Shown here: positions 20,117-32,802 of the stretch, one piece after another
How the letters are laid out: every line of letters begins with the position of its first letter
Position numbering within the stretch: the stretch's first letter is position 1
From: Absidia repens
Taxonomy: Eukaryota > Mucoromycota > Mucoromycetes > Mucorales > Cunninghamellaceae
DNA: 64,000 bases
Direction of reading: 5' to 3'
Assembly: GCA_002105175.1 (NCBI GenBank)
Contig: MCGE01000016.1
Coordinates: 565,501 to 629,500 of the forward strand
Made by a program: the position numbers and the translations under genes
The notes under the pieces: generated by a model
Databases searched by the model: none
Told to the model about the DNA's origin: nothing
Seen by the model: the letters and a program-made list of their open reading frames with translations, nothing else

Positions 20117-23100
20117 CTAATGGGAATCCACAATGGCCCAGTCATGATCATAGTACATTTCTCTTGTATGGACATCCTCCACATGGTACAAGAATTCGAA
20201 TCGACCTCTTGACAGGAAGCAGAGCGGGATCACATGGGTCACCTTACCACCAGCAGGAATTTCAGGTAGCACAATTTGATGTAAGCCTTGCATAAGAAGT
20301 TTTCCAGACAAATCGTATTCCTTGGCGCCACTGTTGTAACTTTGGACCGGCTGTACACGTAGGATTAGCTTGACGGGTCGAACTAGTTTTATATAACCGG
20401 AAAAAAGAAAGAAAGAGAGTTAGTTGTCAGACATCCATATTTTTTTTTTTGGGAGGGGGGGGGACCTACCTTGACGGTTTCGAATGGAGACGGGCATTGT
20501 AATAAAATCGTTGCAATCACATTGGAATTGACGATGCGCATCCTTTCGTACACTGGTTCCTTCTAAATCCACCAGAAATTCAATATCTTCCTTTTTCAGT
20601 ATGGTGAGTTGCTGTGAAGAAAGTCGGAGAGACGGGCGCAAATTGAGAATACCATGTCGACCTGTGGATTGGCATTGCCATGTTGCCTGAATGCGATCTA
20701 AAAGCTTTTCCCGATACCAAAACATACTTGATCTTGCGCGTTCTTGTTCAGGTGCCATCTTGGGTCCTTGTGATACTACAAATTGTTTGCTGGGTTCAAA
20801 GGACGGGATAGGTTGATTGCATATTTCTGCAGATAAGAACATTCGTTTGACAGGTAAAACCAATCTAAAGAAAATAAAAAATTTAGTTCAAAAAAAAAAA
20901 ACAAAAAACATCATTTGATTGTTTTTGTATTGATATTATACCTTCTTGTCCATCCAGGTTGTATGGAAAGTGTCGTTTGAATAGGTGTAGTAGAAGTGAC
21001 ATTGTTGATCTCATCATCCCATCGTCTTTGACTTTGAATGTAATGTCAAACGGTACAGTCCATGTATTGCGAATATCCATTGTTACTAGGCAGTAATCAT
21101 TTTTGTCCTGGTTTCGATCGAATGATTGTTGAGTCAATAGCACCAGTTCCTCTACATGGCGGTCCTGATCAATACTTGCATTTGAAGTTGGAGCAGAGAG
21201 TCGATTTTCATTTCCGTTCAACAAAGATCCATCATTGTTTTGAACGAGAGCACCGCCTTGTCGTAAATAAAGAATGTCCCAGTTCACTGGCTCCAAGTTT
21301 TGATAGACTGTCACCAGGACAGGTAGGTAGAGTTGACGAGTAAAAAAGTTGGTGGGTTCTGTCGTTGTCATAGTCGGAGATGAAGGTAAGGATTCAGGAG
21401 GAGAAGGAGATGATGTTGTATCCAATGAGGGACTTCCGAGTCTGTTCAAATAACCGTAGTCAATTTGGATATTACCACCGGAGCTAAAGAAAATTTTCGA
21501 TAATGTCAGTTTGCATTGTCTGAGACAGTTGAATGATGATTGCCCTTTTGTTTTCATTTACCATCCTCGTTTCCCATAAACATTGACAACTAGTTCGGTT
21601 TTTGCGCCAGGATCAAGGTATATTTTCTTGCCAATAGATTGTGCTGGATCTTTGTTTGAGCCTTCCCAAGAAAAGACATGCATTCCTTTGATGAAAAGTT
21701 CGAGTTCATATTGTTGTTCCATAGGCAGTTCAGGGTTTATGGGTAACGGATGTGTTGTTGTTGAGTCGCTGAATGATAGGGTGATAAAATCAACAGGTAT
21801 ATTTCCAATGTTCTCAATTTCCATCTTAATATGCGTCCTATTGATTGTATGAAGGACAAAACAAGTCAATACCTATATCATGTCTCCCTATTGTTCATCG
21901 GATACACACACTTACATTTCACCTTCGTAAAGCATAACCGCGCCATGCAATAAGGACGTTGTCGTTATTTTCAATAGTGGTTGATCATCAATGACCTTGA
22001 TATTGAAATAATCGACTGATTTTGGTTCTTCAGCGGTTTCTAATAAACAATACAAGTGTAGGGCCAGTCAGTATACATGGTGTACGTCTCGCCTCCCTTC
22101 CCCTAACCACCACGCATATTAACCCATCATGGTATCTTTACCTTCTTTTTTGCTTGCATTTTGAATAGCCCTGAGCCCAGAGTATTTGAATTTCACAAAT
22201 TGATCGTTGGTGGGTTGTTCATTGGAATTGTTATGGCCGCCATAGTCCTGTTTTTTGGGGGCGATATTGTAGATGAATTCTTGTTCCGCAAAACCGACGA
22301 TACGAATAATACAGCCACGAATCACTAGTGTTCCGCTTTCGTTCGGTGTCCCCGTCAGTCGAAGTGAGATTGTACCATAAGCAGGAATTGTTGCCGACAT
22401 TGGAACCGGCGTAAAAGGAACACCAGAAGTACTATATACAAGAAAATCAATCATTCAATACTTTACATGATTTCTTTTTGTCTAAAAAAAAAAGCTGTCA
22501 TACCTGAGCGTTGCATTTTGTAATTCCAAGTCAAAACCGAATGGATTCGTGAGCGTCACTTTGAATTCACAGAGTTCATTCTTGACAAGATTCACTTGAT
22601 TCTATTTGTACAAAATCAAATACGATACATTAATATCCACTCCCTTCGCCCCTTTCTTTGGTTCGTTGTTATTTTCATTCATTTACCTTTTGGTTCTTTT
22701 TTTGAGAGAATGGGTTATAAATGAAGGGATCACCCGCTGTTTTTGAGGCAAGAGCGACTTTGTTGATAATAGGATGTTCATACACAGCTTTTCGAGGAAT
22801 GGCTTGGATGGCTTCGATATTCGTGACTATATTGACGCCCCAATAGTTCACATTGCTTTCCACGTGCCCAGATCGCTTCCCCATCGAGACAATGCGTTGG
22901 ATAGATGATGCCAGACGTATTTGTTCATCCTTAGGAATGTATTGATACATGTTCTTCAACAAAACTGTGGTGTAATATAACATGGACCCGTAGTCTATGG
23001 CATAATTGAAGAAAAAAAAAAAGAGGCAGAGTTAACTAAATTTGCCCTGCCTTTACATCCAGATCCTAATGATTCAACTCTCCCAGATATATTTTTTGCT

Positions 23101-25689
23101 ATTACCTGGAAGTGCTTCCGCTATGGCTATACATTGTCGCAAAACATCAATCTGAAGAGTAGCCCAACCAATATTTGTGTTTTCTTTGAAGTGACTACCG
23201 GTGTGTGTTGCGGAGGTATCCTGATCATGCTGCTGCATAGCATTCAAAGCGCCACCATCAAGCACATTATGTTCTAAATAAAAAGGACCAGTTAGTTTTG
23301 GCTATATATATTAATTTTTAATTTTTTTGCTCCAATATAACTTACCTCCGATACCGTAAACTTCACAGATCCGTTTCAGAACTTGTAAAATGCCATGATT
23401 GTCGGTCTCCGTACTTTTGCTGCCATAATCTCTTGAGTTTGATAATGTAGCCCGGCTTTGGATCAAAAGAGGTAACATACAGTGAATACTTTCATGCATA
23501 GACCACGCCGCTTTTCGATAGTATCCAATAGTCGAGAGAATAGTACTCATTTGGGTCATAAAGTTGATCTAACAGAATGACCGAAAAAATAAAAAAAACC
23601 AATCAATTAGTTGTAATTACTGGACCCAAAGGTTGATTTTCACTTTTTTTTTTTTTTTTTTTTTTTTTGGTTGTACCTGATCCAACAAAGGAAGTTGGTC
23701 AAGCTTTGTTGACCACATGCGCATGACCCATTCAGAGATTTCATATTTGGGAATAGAGACTGGAGTGGAGGGTTTGGATCGGAGGGGGGAGGCATTGGCA
23801 TCGTCACGAAGAGGTGTTGGTGTGTTGGGCAAACTAGAGGCAGGTGGCAGATGAATCATATTGGCTTCAGATGATGATGGCGACGATGATATCTTTCCTT
23901 GGACTACCAGTGCCAAGACTTGATCATTCCATCCTTTGTTGACATAGACGGTAAGTAAAAGTCGAGATACCTTCATACAAGCTTCGGCATACACCAAACC
24001 AGGCATAGGAATAGATGAGGTGGTGTGTACTTTATTATAATATTGAATGAGGGCCGTGTATTGATCAATCATATCGGTGAATGATGATGGTGCTGGCTTT
24101 AAAGATATATCTTCCATACTTTGATCCTTGGTAGTAGTTGGAGATAATGGTGAATCTGTTGGCGTTGGTGGATCTGATTTTCGTGACACAATATGCTAAG
24201 ATGGGTATATCAATCAGTAACAGGAGTCTTGTATCGCTTTTGTGTTTTTTTATTTTATTTTATTTTGTTTTATTTACCCCAATATCGCCCTGTAAATATT
24301 CCAACAAAAGAGTAGCACATGTCAATCCTTCCATGGCACTTGCCAGCCATAAAAAGTCGGAAGATGATTTTGTCATTTCAACCGCTTGCTGGTAACTAAA
24401 AAATACAAAAATTAAGTACGAGGTTTTTATCAAAAGTCAGTTTATTTAGAAAAATTACTTACTGAGTGACAGCATCAGGTAGCCGTCCAGCCAATAGATA
24501 GAAATCAGCAAAAAGTTTCTTTATACGACCAGGAGTCCGTCGTTTTGTTTTTGAAAGATCTGAGGCACCTTGAGCACTATTGGTTCGGGACATACTAGGT
24601 GAGGGGATAGGTGGCATTGGATTCATTTTGTTAAAGCTGGACGATGAGGAGCTGTTGGTGTTCCCTGAAGCCATAGATGAAGCACGCTTCAAAAAGGAGC
24701 TTGAGGTAGACTGAGTTGGTGCTGGAGATGGCGGAGGCTGAGAAGCCCTATGTTGTAATCTGGCGCCGGTAGGTGTGCTTGCAGAAGGCTGTGGCATAGG
24801 TCCATTGCTTGTAGTCCGATCAAACTGCTGCTGTTGCTGCTGTTGTACCTGATGAAAAAGTGGTTTTTGTTGCGGTATATGGTATTGGATTTGCATTGGG
24901 GACTCTAGTGATGGTAACTGTTCAATCTTGGTAGCCTGTAATTAACATATACTAGTTTATCAGTATGCCACATACCATCCGTATCCTTGTCCTTTTCAAA
25001 TCACTTACAATATTGGCAAATTGGCTAAGAATTTCACTTGCAAAATCACAGACCATGGTGCTCATGTAGAACGACAGATTGCCCACATTCGGGATCATAA
25101 TAAGGCCTTTGGTGTCATCAGGCTGATTTTCTGTCGGATCAAAGGCAAAACAACGAGTGGCGATTGCTGTAGGGTATTTATTCAGGGTGTTAACAAAGTG
25201 CTTATATCCTTCACTGAGATCCTTGTCCTTCCATTCTTGACAGTCCATGATACCAATGACCTACATGTGAGTTTGATACGGAATTTGTGAGATTTCAAAG
25301 TGATGATGTAACTTGCCGTTATTTAAAATTAACTCACCCCGAATATACGACGATGAGGTTGGAAGTCTTCCAAGTGGGCATGATCCCGGCGATAGCTTGT
25401 TACAAATTGGAAGTGCATTTGACCTTCTTGAAACACTTGACTACTAAATTTGGCTACAGCAATAGATACAGTTTGTTAGTGTTTCTCGACAATGATGATA
25501 CTAAGGTTTTTTTACAGTCTTACCATTGGCACCGTTCTGTAGATCAGGAGTGACGTCGCCTAAACGAACAACACCAAATTGCTTGACAAGTTCGACATGC
25601 TTCCAAAAGGTAGATTTTTTGATGGGAGCCACAGGTACCAAAAGTACCTTAACACGACAAGATGATGTGATGTTGACAGCTAATTCCAT
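20117..25689 (-). CDS. TRS120: TRAPP complex subunit Trs120/TRAPPC9
   Basis: Sixteen exons (5' to 3'): 25689..25524, 25453..25338, 25260..25009, 24935..24463, 24395..24278, 24195..23677, 23568..23346, 23273..23106, 22994..22687, 22601..22504, 22431..22142, 22039..21916, 21837..21562, 21483..20942, 20864..20470, 20382..20117. All joins agree in phase except inside the exon 21483..20942. The product is about 1444 aa. Family marks: N-terminus VKVLLVPVAPIKKSTFWKHV...VRLGDVTPD; KKLFADFYLLAGRLPDAV; HYQQAVEMTKSSSDFLWLASAMEGL; C-terminal Ig-like modules (IPVDFITLSF, WTRRLVLPVKRMFL). Trs120 is specific to the TRAPPII exchange factor that activates Ypt31/Rab11 at the trans-Golgi. The summed coding length is 4334 nt, one short of a multiple of three, because of the apparent base loss at about 21022-21045. 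Confidence 0.92.
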
Positions 25690-25978
25690 CACAGTTTTGA
25701 ATCAAAGGCAAAGTAGGTGTTGGTAAAATGATGTAAAGTGTAAAATAAAAATGAAAAACAAATAATAAAAATTCTGGGAAGAGAGAATAAGGTTTTACTG
25801 TCGTCAAAAATGTAAAAGGCAGTAAAAAAAGAATGAGTTAAGGAGGGAAAAGTGGAAGAGGAAAAACAAGCGGAAGTTGAATGTTTTGCACAATGACATT
25901 TAATCAACCTTATATAATGTTTTTTCTCTACCTTTTTTCTTTTTCACTTTTCTTTCTCCTCATTGTTATTTTTTTTCA
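25690..25978. promoter_or_regulatory. shared promoter region of TRS120 and the 5-alpha-reductase-like gene
   Basis: The two genes diverge from this 289-bp AT- and T-rich interval. No clear TATA box was seen on either side. Confidence 0.45.
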
Positions 25979-26393
25979 ATGTATTTTCCAGAACCAACTT
26001 TAACCAATATACTTATTGGATCTGGTACCTTGATTTCAAGCATTGTATTGATCTCTCGGGAACTGAATCCCTCTACTCAGATGGGCTATTCCAAATTCGC
26101 GAAGTCATCGAAGGCGGTGACTATGGTATGAAAGCAAACAACAACACAACAACCCTCTTGCATACTAACAGCCTTCCCAACTTAAACTTCAATACATAGG
26201 TGCCATCAAAACAAGGTATGCTTATTATCTATTCGCCAAGTCTCCTTTTATGCTTTCTTGGTTGCCTCTGGTCACTCTCTCAGGCGGCTCACGTCAAACT
26301 CGTTGCAATTTTTTCTTTGGTTCATTTCCTGAAACGCATTTATGTAAGTACCATGCTATTTTTTATGAACATGGGTTAGTAATCTAATATTAC

Positions 26394-26445
<52 letters not shown>

Positions 26446-27077
26446 CTGGAATTATTGCCGTTATGTAGGAAGTGCTCTGTGTCCATCGCTACTCAGGTCA
26501 CGCCATTCTTAAGGATAACATTGTGATTGCATGTAGCTATGCCGGGTTTTCTTTGACTCAATTGTACTTTACTTCTTTGGTACCCCCTTCTGAAACGCAT
26601 CGCAAGGAAATAATGCTAGGTGTCATCCTATTCTTTGTTGGTGAAGGCTTGAATCACTATCATCATCTCATTCTGGCCAATTTGAGGAAAGACGGCGCTA
26701 AGGAATACAAGGTAATAGAAAAACAAGGAAACCAACAGCTGAGGGTATCAATTGTATTCAGGAACATGTTTTATTTTTATTTAGATTCCCAGTGGCGGTT
26801 TGTTTGACTACATATGGTGCCCGCATTATGTAAGTAAAAAGAATAAAAGGAAATGGAAAATCAACCGAACACACTAACATTTTTTTATACTTTGTAGCTT
26901 GGTGAAATCATCGCATTTGTAGCTATGACACTTTTATCGCAACACATGAACACCCTTATCTTCCAGTTGAGCTCAGCTAGCTACCTCGCTGTCCGTGCGT
27001 ACAACACTCGACTTTGGTATCAACAAAAATTCTCTGACGTGGCAAAGAAGGCCTGTCTGGTACCTGGATTATTTTAA
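25979..27077 (+). CDS. steroid 5-alpha-reductase-like membrane enzyme
   Basis: Exons 25979..26125, 26200..26343, 26469..26711, 26785..26829 and 26898..27077 are all in phase 0, giving 252 aa. The sequence has the family layout of a hydrophobic N-terminal half with HFLKRIYEVLCVHRYSG and a conserved C-terminal domain with IPSGGLFDYIWCPHYLGE and a final VRAYNTRLWYQQKF. These match the 3-oxo-5-alpha-steroid 4-dehydrogenase domain (SRD5A/DET2 family), NADPH-dependent reductases of the ER membrane. The substrate cannot be told from sequence: a sterol, a polyprenol precursor (Dfg10/SRD5A3) and an enoyl-CoA (Tsc13) are all family options. GGLF.Y and CPHY favour SRD5A over Tsc13. A 48-base T run lies in intron 2 (26396-26443). 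Confidence 0.85.
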
Positions 27078-27819
27078 TCACTTATATAATTCAGTATAGT
27101 TTATAGTTATTATTAGTAGTAGAAACAACTATTTATCATCTTTTTATGTCATTACATTTGATTAGTTGACTCTTGCATATTTTATCTTTATATCTCTTAT
27201 TATTCTCCCCTTCGCCAAATATATCACAATCAATAAAAATGGTTTATTTTATTTAATATCATGATCACACATCTACTATTATTTAATCTATGGATGGAAT
27301 GAAAAATATCTCCATTTTCAATTAATTATATCTCTACTAATTATAGCACAACTTTCAGGCTTCAAGAAGTTACTTACCAAGCTATCGATGTTTTTGGTAT
27401 GTGTATGCATCTCTCATTTTTATATATACCCCTTAGTCAGTTTCTTACCAAAGTACTAGGTTATATTTTTTATGACCCTTTTCAGTTGAGCTCGTCGAGA
27501 ATATCGTACGATGTGTGTTTATGATGCATGGTATGGAGAGGTTCGGCAAGAATGGAAAAGTGTTATCATTTTTGATTTACTGAGTTAAGCGGGATGGAAT
27601 TGACGTTTGATTTTTCATGAAACTGAGCACTTGTCGCCAGTTTGCATCTTAATACATCAAGAAGACCCTTGGCGCTCAATTTGGTTCCGTTATGACATCT
27701 TCTTTTATTATTATTAAGGGAGCAAACGTGATCAAAGCGGGTGAATTAGGGTGCAAGTGTCAAGTAGAACGCTCATGGATGAACTATAATTTCGACATCG
27801 TTTCACAATAAAATAAGTC
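27078..27819. other. intergenic after the 5-alpha-reductase-like gene
   Basis: AATAAAAATGG near 27233 is the likely poly(A) signal. The rest, including the moderately GC-rich part 27500-27780, shows no open frame or recognised element. Confidence 0.45.
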
Positions 27820-28830
27820 CGAGGATAAAAAACTTAAAGGAATATCTTATTGAAGCATGTTGACAGTTACTAAGACTACAGGAGAGAGTATTTACTAGAG
27901 GTTACATGAGGAGAGCTAAAAGGAGATATGAAGGATTGTTAATACTAATATAAAAGAAAAAGTGTAAAAATGGATTTACAATATTATACGAGTCATGGAT
28001 ATGACAAAAGAGACATCTTTTATTGGAGTAAAATAATAGATCTCAGAAGCGCTGGTACAAAAAAAAAAAAAAAAACGGGACGGGATATATTGCAAATGAG
28101 GGAGAGACTAATGAGAAATATTTCTTTGGAGCCTATAAAAAGAAACATATTTTATTTAGTTGTTGAAGATGTAGAGGTAAACTATAATATGACACTAAGC
28201 TAAACTAATCAAGGTTCCAAAAATTTAACTAATGGTGGTCTTTAATCTTGAAACCAAAATGAAAGGGTGTCCCCATGCATGTTGTAATCCCTGAGCTGAA
28301 AACCTTTCTAAACTAGACCTGATACTAATCTAAGATCATCATAACCTCAATGAGGTTAAAATTATGAAGAAAAAAAAAAGGAAGGAAAAGAAAGAAGGAG
28401 GAAATAAAAATTAGAAAGTGGGGAAATAAACTTCACGTGGGCGGGATTTGAATAATGTTACTTTCTGCTCCTGAGGATTTGGTTTTGTTTCACAACAATC
28501 AATCACATAATACCGCACCGTCGATTGGATGGTTCTTTTCTCATTATCTTTTAACATTTGATGCATCAAGTTCTCTTCCCTTGATATTTTTGCAGAAAAA
28601 ATGGAGCAATTCGGCCTAGTTTAATTTATCGCAATCCATAGACCCATCAGCCAAAACTGACCAACTTCAAATGTCTAAACGCTTGCTCTTATAAAAACAA
28701 CCGCACCTAGAAAACACTCAATAATGACGTGACTCTTCTTGTGGTCCACGAATATGATTTTACATTTACACTCACGAGTCTCCTCCATATTATATGACAG
28801 AAAAATAAATTATCTTTCGAGTAATATTTT
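27820..28830 (+). repeat. dispersed repeat family R1, copy D
   Basis: Starts near TCCGAGGATAAAAAACTTAAAGG and ATCTTATTGAAGCATG. Internal AAACATATTTTATTTAGTTG lies at 28143, CCAAAATGAAAGGGTGTCCC and CATGCATGTTGTAATCCC at 28253-28295, and CACGTGGGCGGGATTTGAA at 28434. It fades out near 28830. The family blocks are in the same order as in copies A-C; non-coding. Confidence 0.65.
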
Positions 28831-29516
28831 TTTATATGCAATTGGTGCATCTGGATTTTAAAGTGCAACTTTGTCTAAGGGATCCCCCCTGTTTTTTAAA
28901 AATGGGACGGCAAACTGAGCTTTAAACCTCGGCGAAAACGAGTTGGGAATTGTTAAAATGCTGCTTTATGGTACTCTGGTGACTCTAAACATTTCACCTG
29001 TCAATGCATATCTTTGTAAATGCAAGTATTGCTTTCAGGGAAATCTTTAAGATACAGTTTCTCTTTTAATATTACGATCGATCCTCTTGTTTTTTTTTAT
29101 TTTTGTTTTTTTTTGGGACATGACGACTTTCCTCAACATTTGAAGTAAAACAGCATATGATACCTTTTCTTAAAAATTGAAATTTCTTTGCCCCACTATA
29201 TTATGGGCATATAACTCGTTTATTCTTAACAAAGATGTACAGTATGTAAACATCAGGATGATCATATGACGTTGCTATTGCATTTGATCACCTTTTATGA
29301 TTTTCATATCTGCGTCAAAAGCATCATCCAGCATCACCTTTCACTTTTATCTAGAACATGGGATTCCTTTTTATAGTCATAGTAGCACAAAGAAAAAAAA
29401 ACAACATCAAGCGTCTGGTGATAGAGTTAGACAGACTCATATAAATTCAGTGTAGGTGAGATAATCAAGATTCCGTATATTTCTTTCACATATTCTACTT
29501 TCAATAAATATTCATT
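28831..29516. promoter_or_regulatory. intergenic and promoter of the small zinc-finger-like gene
   Basis: No gene in most of it. A TATA-like TATAAAT sits at 29440-29446, 71 bp before the next ATG, in an otherwise unremarkable AT-rich stretch. Confidence 0.45.
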
Positions 29517-29903
29517 ATGCCTTTCCGTTGTAAATGTGGCCGTACTTTTGAAAAGCCAGATACTTTTTCAAGCCATACTTCAGGGTGTGCTCCCTTTCAT
29601 CAACGAAGGTTATCATCATCGTCATCGCCATCGTCCAAAGTGACACCTTTGGATATGTCAAAAGTCCGCCGATTTTCTCTAAGGCCTGCCAACACTACTA
29701 TTATTTCTCCCACATCAACGGAACAATCATCATCACCCCCTTCTTCAGTTTCAAGTCCTTCATCATACTCTTCACCTTCACCATTGCCATCCCCTTCGTC
29801 TTCCATGGATTATCCAGTCTTCATGCCTACTGCTTTATCCATTCAAAATGCATTTGAAGGCGTTCGTCGGAGATCTCTATCTTATGGCGCTTCGTTGAAA
29901 TAG
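29517..29903 (+). CDS. small Ser/Pro-rich protein with a zinc-finger-like N-terminus
   Basis: A single exon of 128 aa. It begins MPFRCKCGRTFEKPDTFSSH and continues TSGC, so Cys, Phe, Leu-like and His spacing resembles a C2H2 finger. The first pair is CxC rather than CxxC and the last ligand would be Cys or a later His. The remainder is low-complexity Ser/Pro with RRFSLRP and RRRSLSYG, both of which look like basophilic kinase sites (R-x-S). A TATA box lies 71 bp upstream. Function unknown; it could be a small regulator. Coding status rests on the intact frame, the TATA box and the structured start. Confidence 0.6.
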   Translation: MPFRCKCGRTFEKPDTFSSHTSGCAPFHQRRLSSSSSPSSKVTPLDMSKVRRFSLRPANTTIISPTSTEQSSSPPSSVSSPSSYSSPSPLPSPSSSMDYPVFMPTALSIQNAFEGVRRRSLSYGASLK

Positions 29904-31244
29904 TACATGATGCCCACATTTTATTTTTCCTTTATTTATGATGATATGATATCACAGAAAAAATATTTCATTCTCACAGTCTGTCTATCTTTATCCTTTT
30001 TTTTTCAAAAAAAAAAAAAAAATACCCACACTCACTTCCTTCACACACAAATCAATATGATCCTTGCATTGCCTTACAATATTCAATTCCCGCTTGATCC
30101 CAAGAGCAACAACATCATTATACTGAAAATCTATGTCCTTATATTGATGCATACCTTTTTTTTTTTTCCTAGTTTTATCGTTTCTATGTCAATAAAAAAG
30201 CTTGACCTTATGTTTGGAGTGTTATTGTCCCGTTTTATCTATAAAAGAATTATGCTAACGTGACACCAATGTTTTGTGGGTTTCATCCAAAGTGGCAGTT
30301 CAAAGCCTATTTTTTTTTTTTTTTTTTTTACATCGTCAATAAACAAAACACATACAATACATGATTTTTTCTTGCCATTCCAATTTTGATTTCAGTTCCA
30401 AAAAATACTAAAAGCCGCACAGTGAATTCGAAAAAGCGCCCATTTCCACTATCATCATCATCACCATCAGTCATAATAAAAAAGTGTTCATTGACCATCA
30501 TCAACAGCATGCCAAATTTTATTGTAAAAATATAATAAACGAATCTAATCTAAGTTTTATTAATACTATGGGAAGCAAAATAGCTAAACTACCGCCATCA
30601 ACCAGGTCAAGGCTCAATTCAACCGCCACAACCTGTGAACCGGTATAAGTGAAAGGTAATCCACAAATCCGTTTTACCCTGTTGTACCTGTAGAGCCTTT
30701 TTTTTTTTTATGCAGTCTCACGCCCCGTCCCTTCCCCCCCCCTATTTCCTCGAGGACATTTGTTGCTATGGAGTAACGCCATCTTTGCCATAAAAGTGGT
30801 AATGCCATGATCAGCTGCTAGTGTGCGATATTTCCTTCATTATAATAAGGTTTTACAAATCGAAAGGGTTAGTTCGTTGCCACCAAATCAAGCATACAAA
30901 GTATGATTTTTTTTTCTTTCTATAACTACCTCATTCTAATATAAAGCCAAACCTTCTTGAATAACATGCCAAGCATAAACTAAAACCGGAGCCAAAGATG
31001 ACGCCTTGCTGCATTTTATAAAGATGAAAAGAGATTCAAAGTATATATATATATATATATATAAAGACGCACTATCATTGCCGACTGCTACAAAATGCCG
31101 CATACTATATCAATTAATCATCAACATATGTTTTATTCAATATAAAAACACCTTCATCCCAAAAGTAACACTGTCCATTTTCACATAAAAACAACACTAC
31201 TACACTACGCCACGCTATAGATACAAAAGATCAGAAGAATACCA
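29904..31244. other. long AT-rich intergenic interval
   Basis: Holds poly(A)/poly(T) tracts (30008, 30310), an AT microsatellite (31043-31062) and the 3' flank of the roadblock gene. Frames here are short and biased by homopolymers; no gene or RNA recognised. Confidence 0.45.
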
Positions 31245-31760
31245 CTATGATTGTACAGTTTCCGCAGGATTTTGGATCACCAATAGTACATATTCTTCAT
31301 CTATATTATATATGGATAATTCATTTTAGAGCAGTTCCCCTATATACTCTCTCTCTCTCTCTTCAATATCACTTTGTGTAAACTTACTGGGAGCAATCAT
31401 GACTTCATGTTTCTTGGTCCTAATCCGTAAAAATGTCAAGTCATTCTATTCACAAAAGAAAAAAAAAAAAAAAAAAAAAGGTATGATTCAGTTCAGTCCA
31501 TGGTCACAGGTGCTTTCCTATCATCTAGACGCATTTCTTTCTTTTTGTCACCCACTTACTTCTTCATCAAGGGCAGATACTGTGGATTGACTTTGTTTGA
31601 CCAGTGGACTGTACTGTAAAGCATATTCTTTGGTGCGTTCAGGTTCCATCGTCGTTCGAATAGTTTGACCAGAGTGATTCATGATGATGACGCCTTTGAC
31701 CCCTTTACGTCCCGAGATACGCTTGATCGTTTCTTCTATTTCCACGGATACTGAAACCAT
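31245..31760 (-). CDS. DYNLRB: dynein light chain, roadblock/LC7 type
   Basis: Exons 31760..31560, 31445..31388 and 31300..31245 join in phase to 104 aa. The sequence follows the roadblock fold throughout: VEIEETIKRISGRKGVKGVIIMNHSG, then NDLTFLRIRTKKHEVMIAP, then EEYVLLVIQNPAE. The length and the conserved LTFLRIR.KK.E.M.AP motif are characteristic. Roadblock dimers bind dynein intermediate chain and support retrograde transport along microtubules. The start codon at 31760 gives an N-terminus (MVSVSVEIEET) of normal length; the open frame extends upstream only into poly(A)-derived sequence. Confidence 0.93.
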
Positions 31761-32184
31761 AATTGAAGATTTGAATAAAAAAAAAAGGTGGTATGATTTC
31801 AAGAGATGGAGCGACGAAAAAAAAAAAAAAAAAAAGACAAGATGGGTTCAAATTTTATTGGGGCCTGAAATTTTTGACACCAAAAGAGTTGGAGGGCGGG
31901 CATTAAAAATAGCAAGATTTGTGGATGAAAGGTGTGCACCTTCCATCATTGTGAATCTAATAGTCCTCTTTTTTTTTTTTGCTATGATAGACGCCTCACT
32001 TTTAGATAGGTGTCAAGGTCCTATCATGCAACTTCATAGTTTAGTTTAATGGTTATGATTTATAGCTACGCCTGAATAAAATATGTCGTGTCTTTTTACT
32101 TATACATTATTTCTCATACAATTAATTGATCTTGTCGAATTGGCTTACCAAAAAAAAAAAAAAAAGGAATGCTGGTGTATGTAT

Positions 32185-32222
<38 letters not shown>

Positions 32223-32802
32223 AAAATAAGAAGAGTTTAGCACGGTCCGGTTTTGCAGTGTGGATGTGCTCAATAATTGGCTTAATTGTGATTCCGTATT
32301 AAATATGCTGTATGAACATGATAACTGATTGGAATGGATAATGGTTCACTATGATAATAATAACTGGTTCGGATAATGCACATGTGTGTATGATAACATA
32401 TGCAGAGTTGAGATTTTTTTAAACTTTTTGTGAAAGTCTATCCTATAAAGTAGTCTTTATAATATATCATATCATAGTAAAAGCAAAATTAAAATGGAAA
32501 GACAGTTGATAATATTTAGAATAAACGATAATGATCGTCGGTTTGAGCTTTTTATTAAAAAATATTATAAAAATACTACCTAAAGACAGGTAAACAAATA
32601 CTGAAGTCAAAAGATTCACAAAGGAGGGGGAGGAGGGAGGGAGGAAGAGAGTGGAGAGGGTATAAACATGGCAATAATAATAGTAATAATAGTAGTAGTA
32701 ATAATAATAAAATTAATGTGTACAAAACATAAGAAGAGTGGGGTGTGGAGAGGGAATGAGAGGGGGGCTAAAAATCAAAATCTAAGACATATATATTTTT
32801 TT
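31761..32802. other. intergenic with an R1 fragment and a (TG)n microsatellite
   Basis: Around 32050-32120, GCCTGAATAAAATATGTCGTGT matches the terminal block of R1 copies and is probably an isolated end fragment. A TG repeat covers 32174-32221, purine-rich GGAGGGAGG runs lie near 32625, and TAATAA repeats near 32680-32710. No gene seen. Confidence 0.5.
32174..32221 (+). repeat. (TG)n microsatellite
   Basis: Alternating TG with a few TATG interruptions at the left end. Confidence 0.9.
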
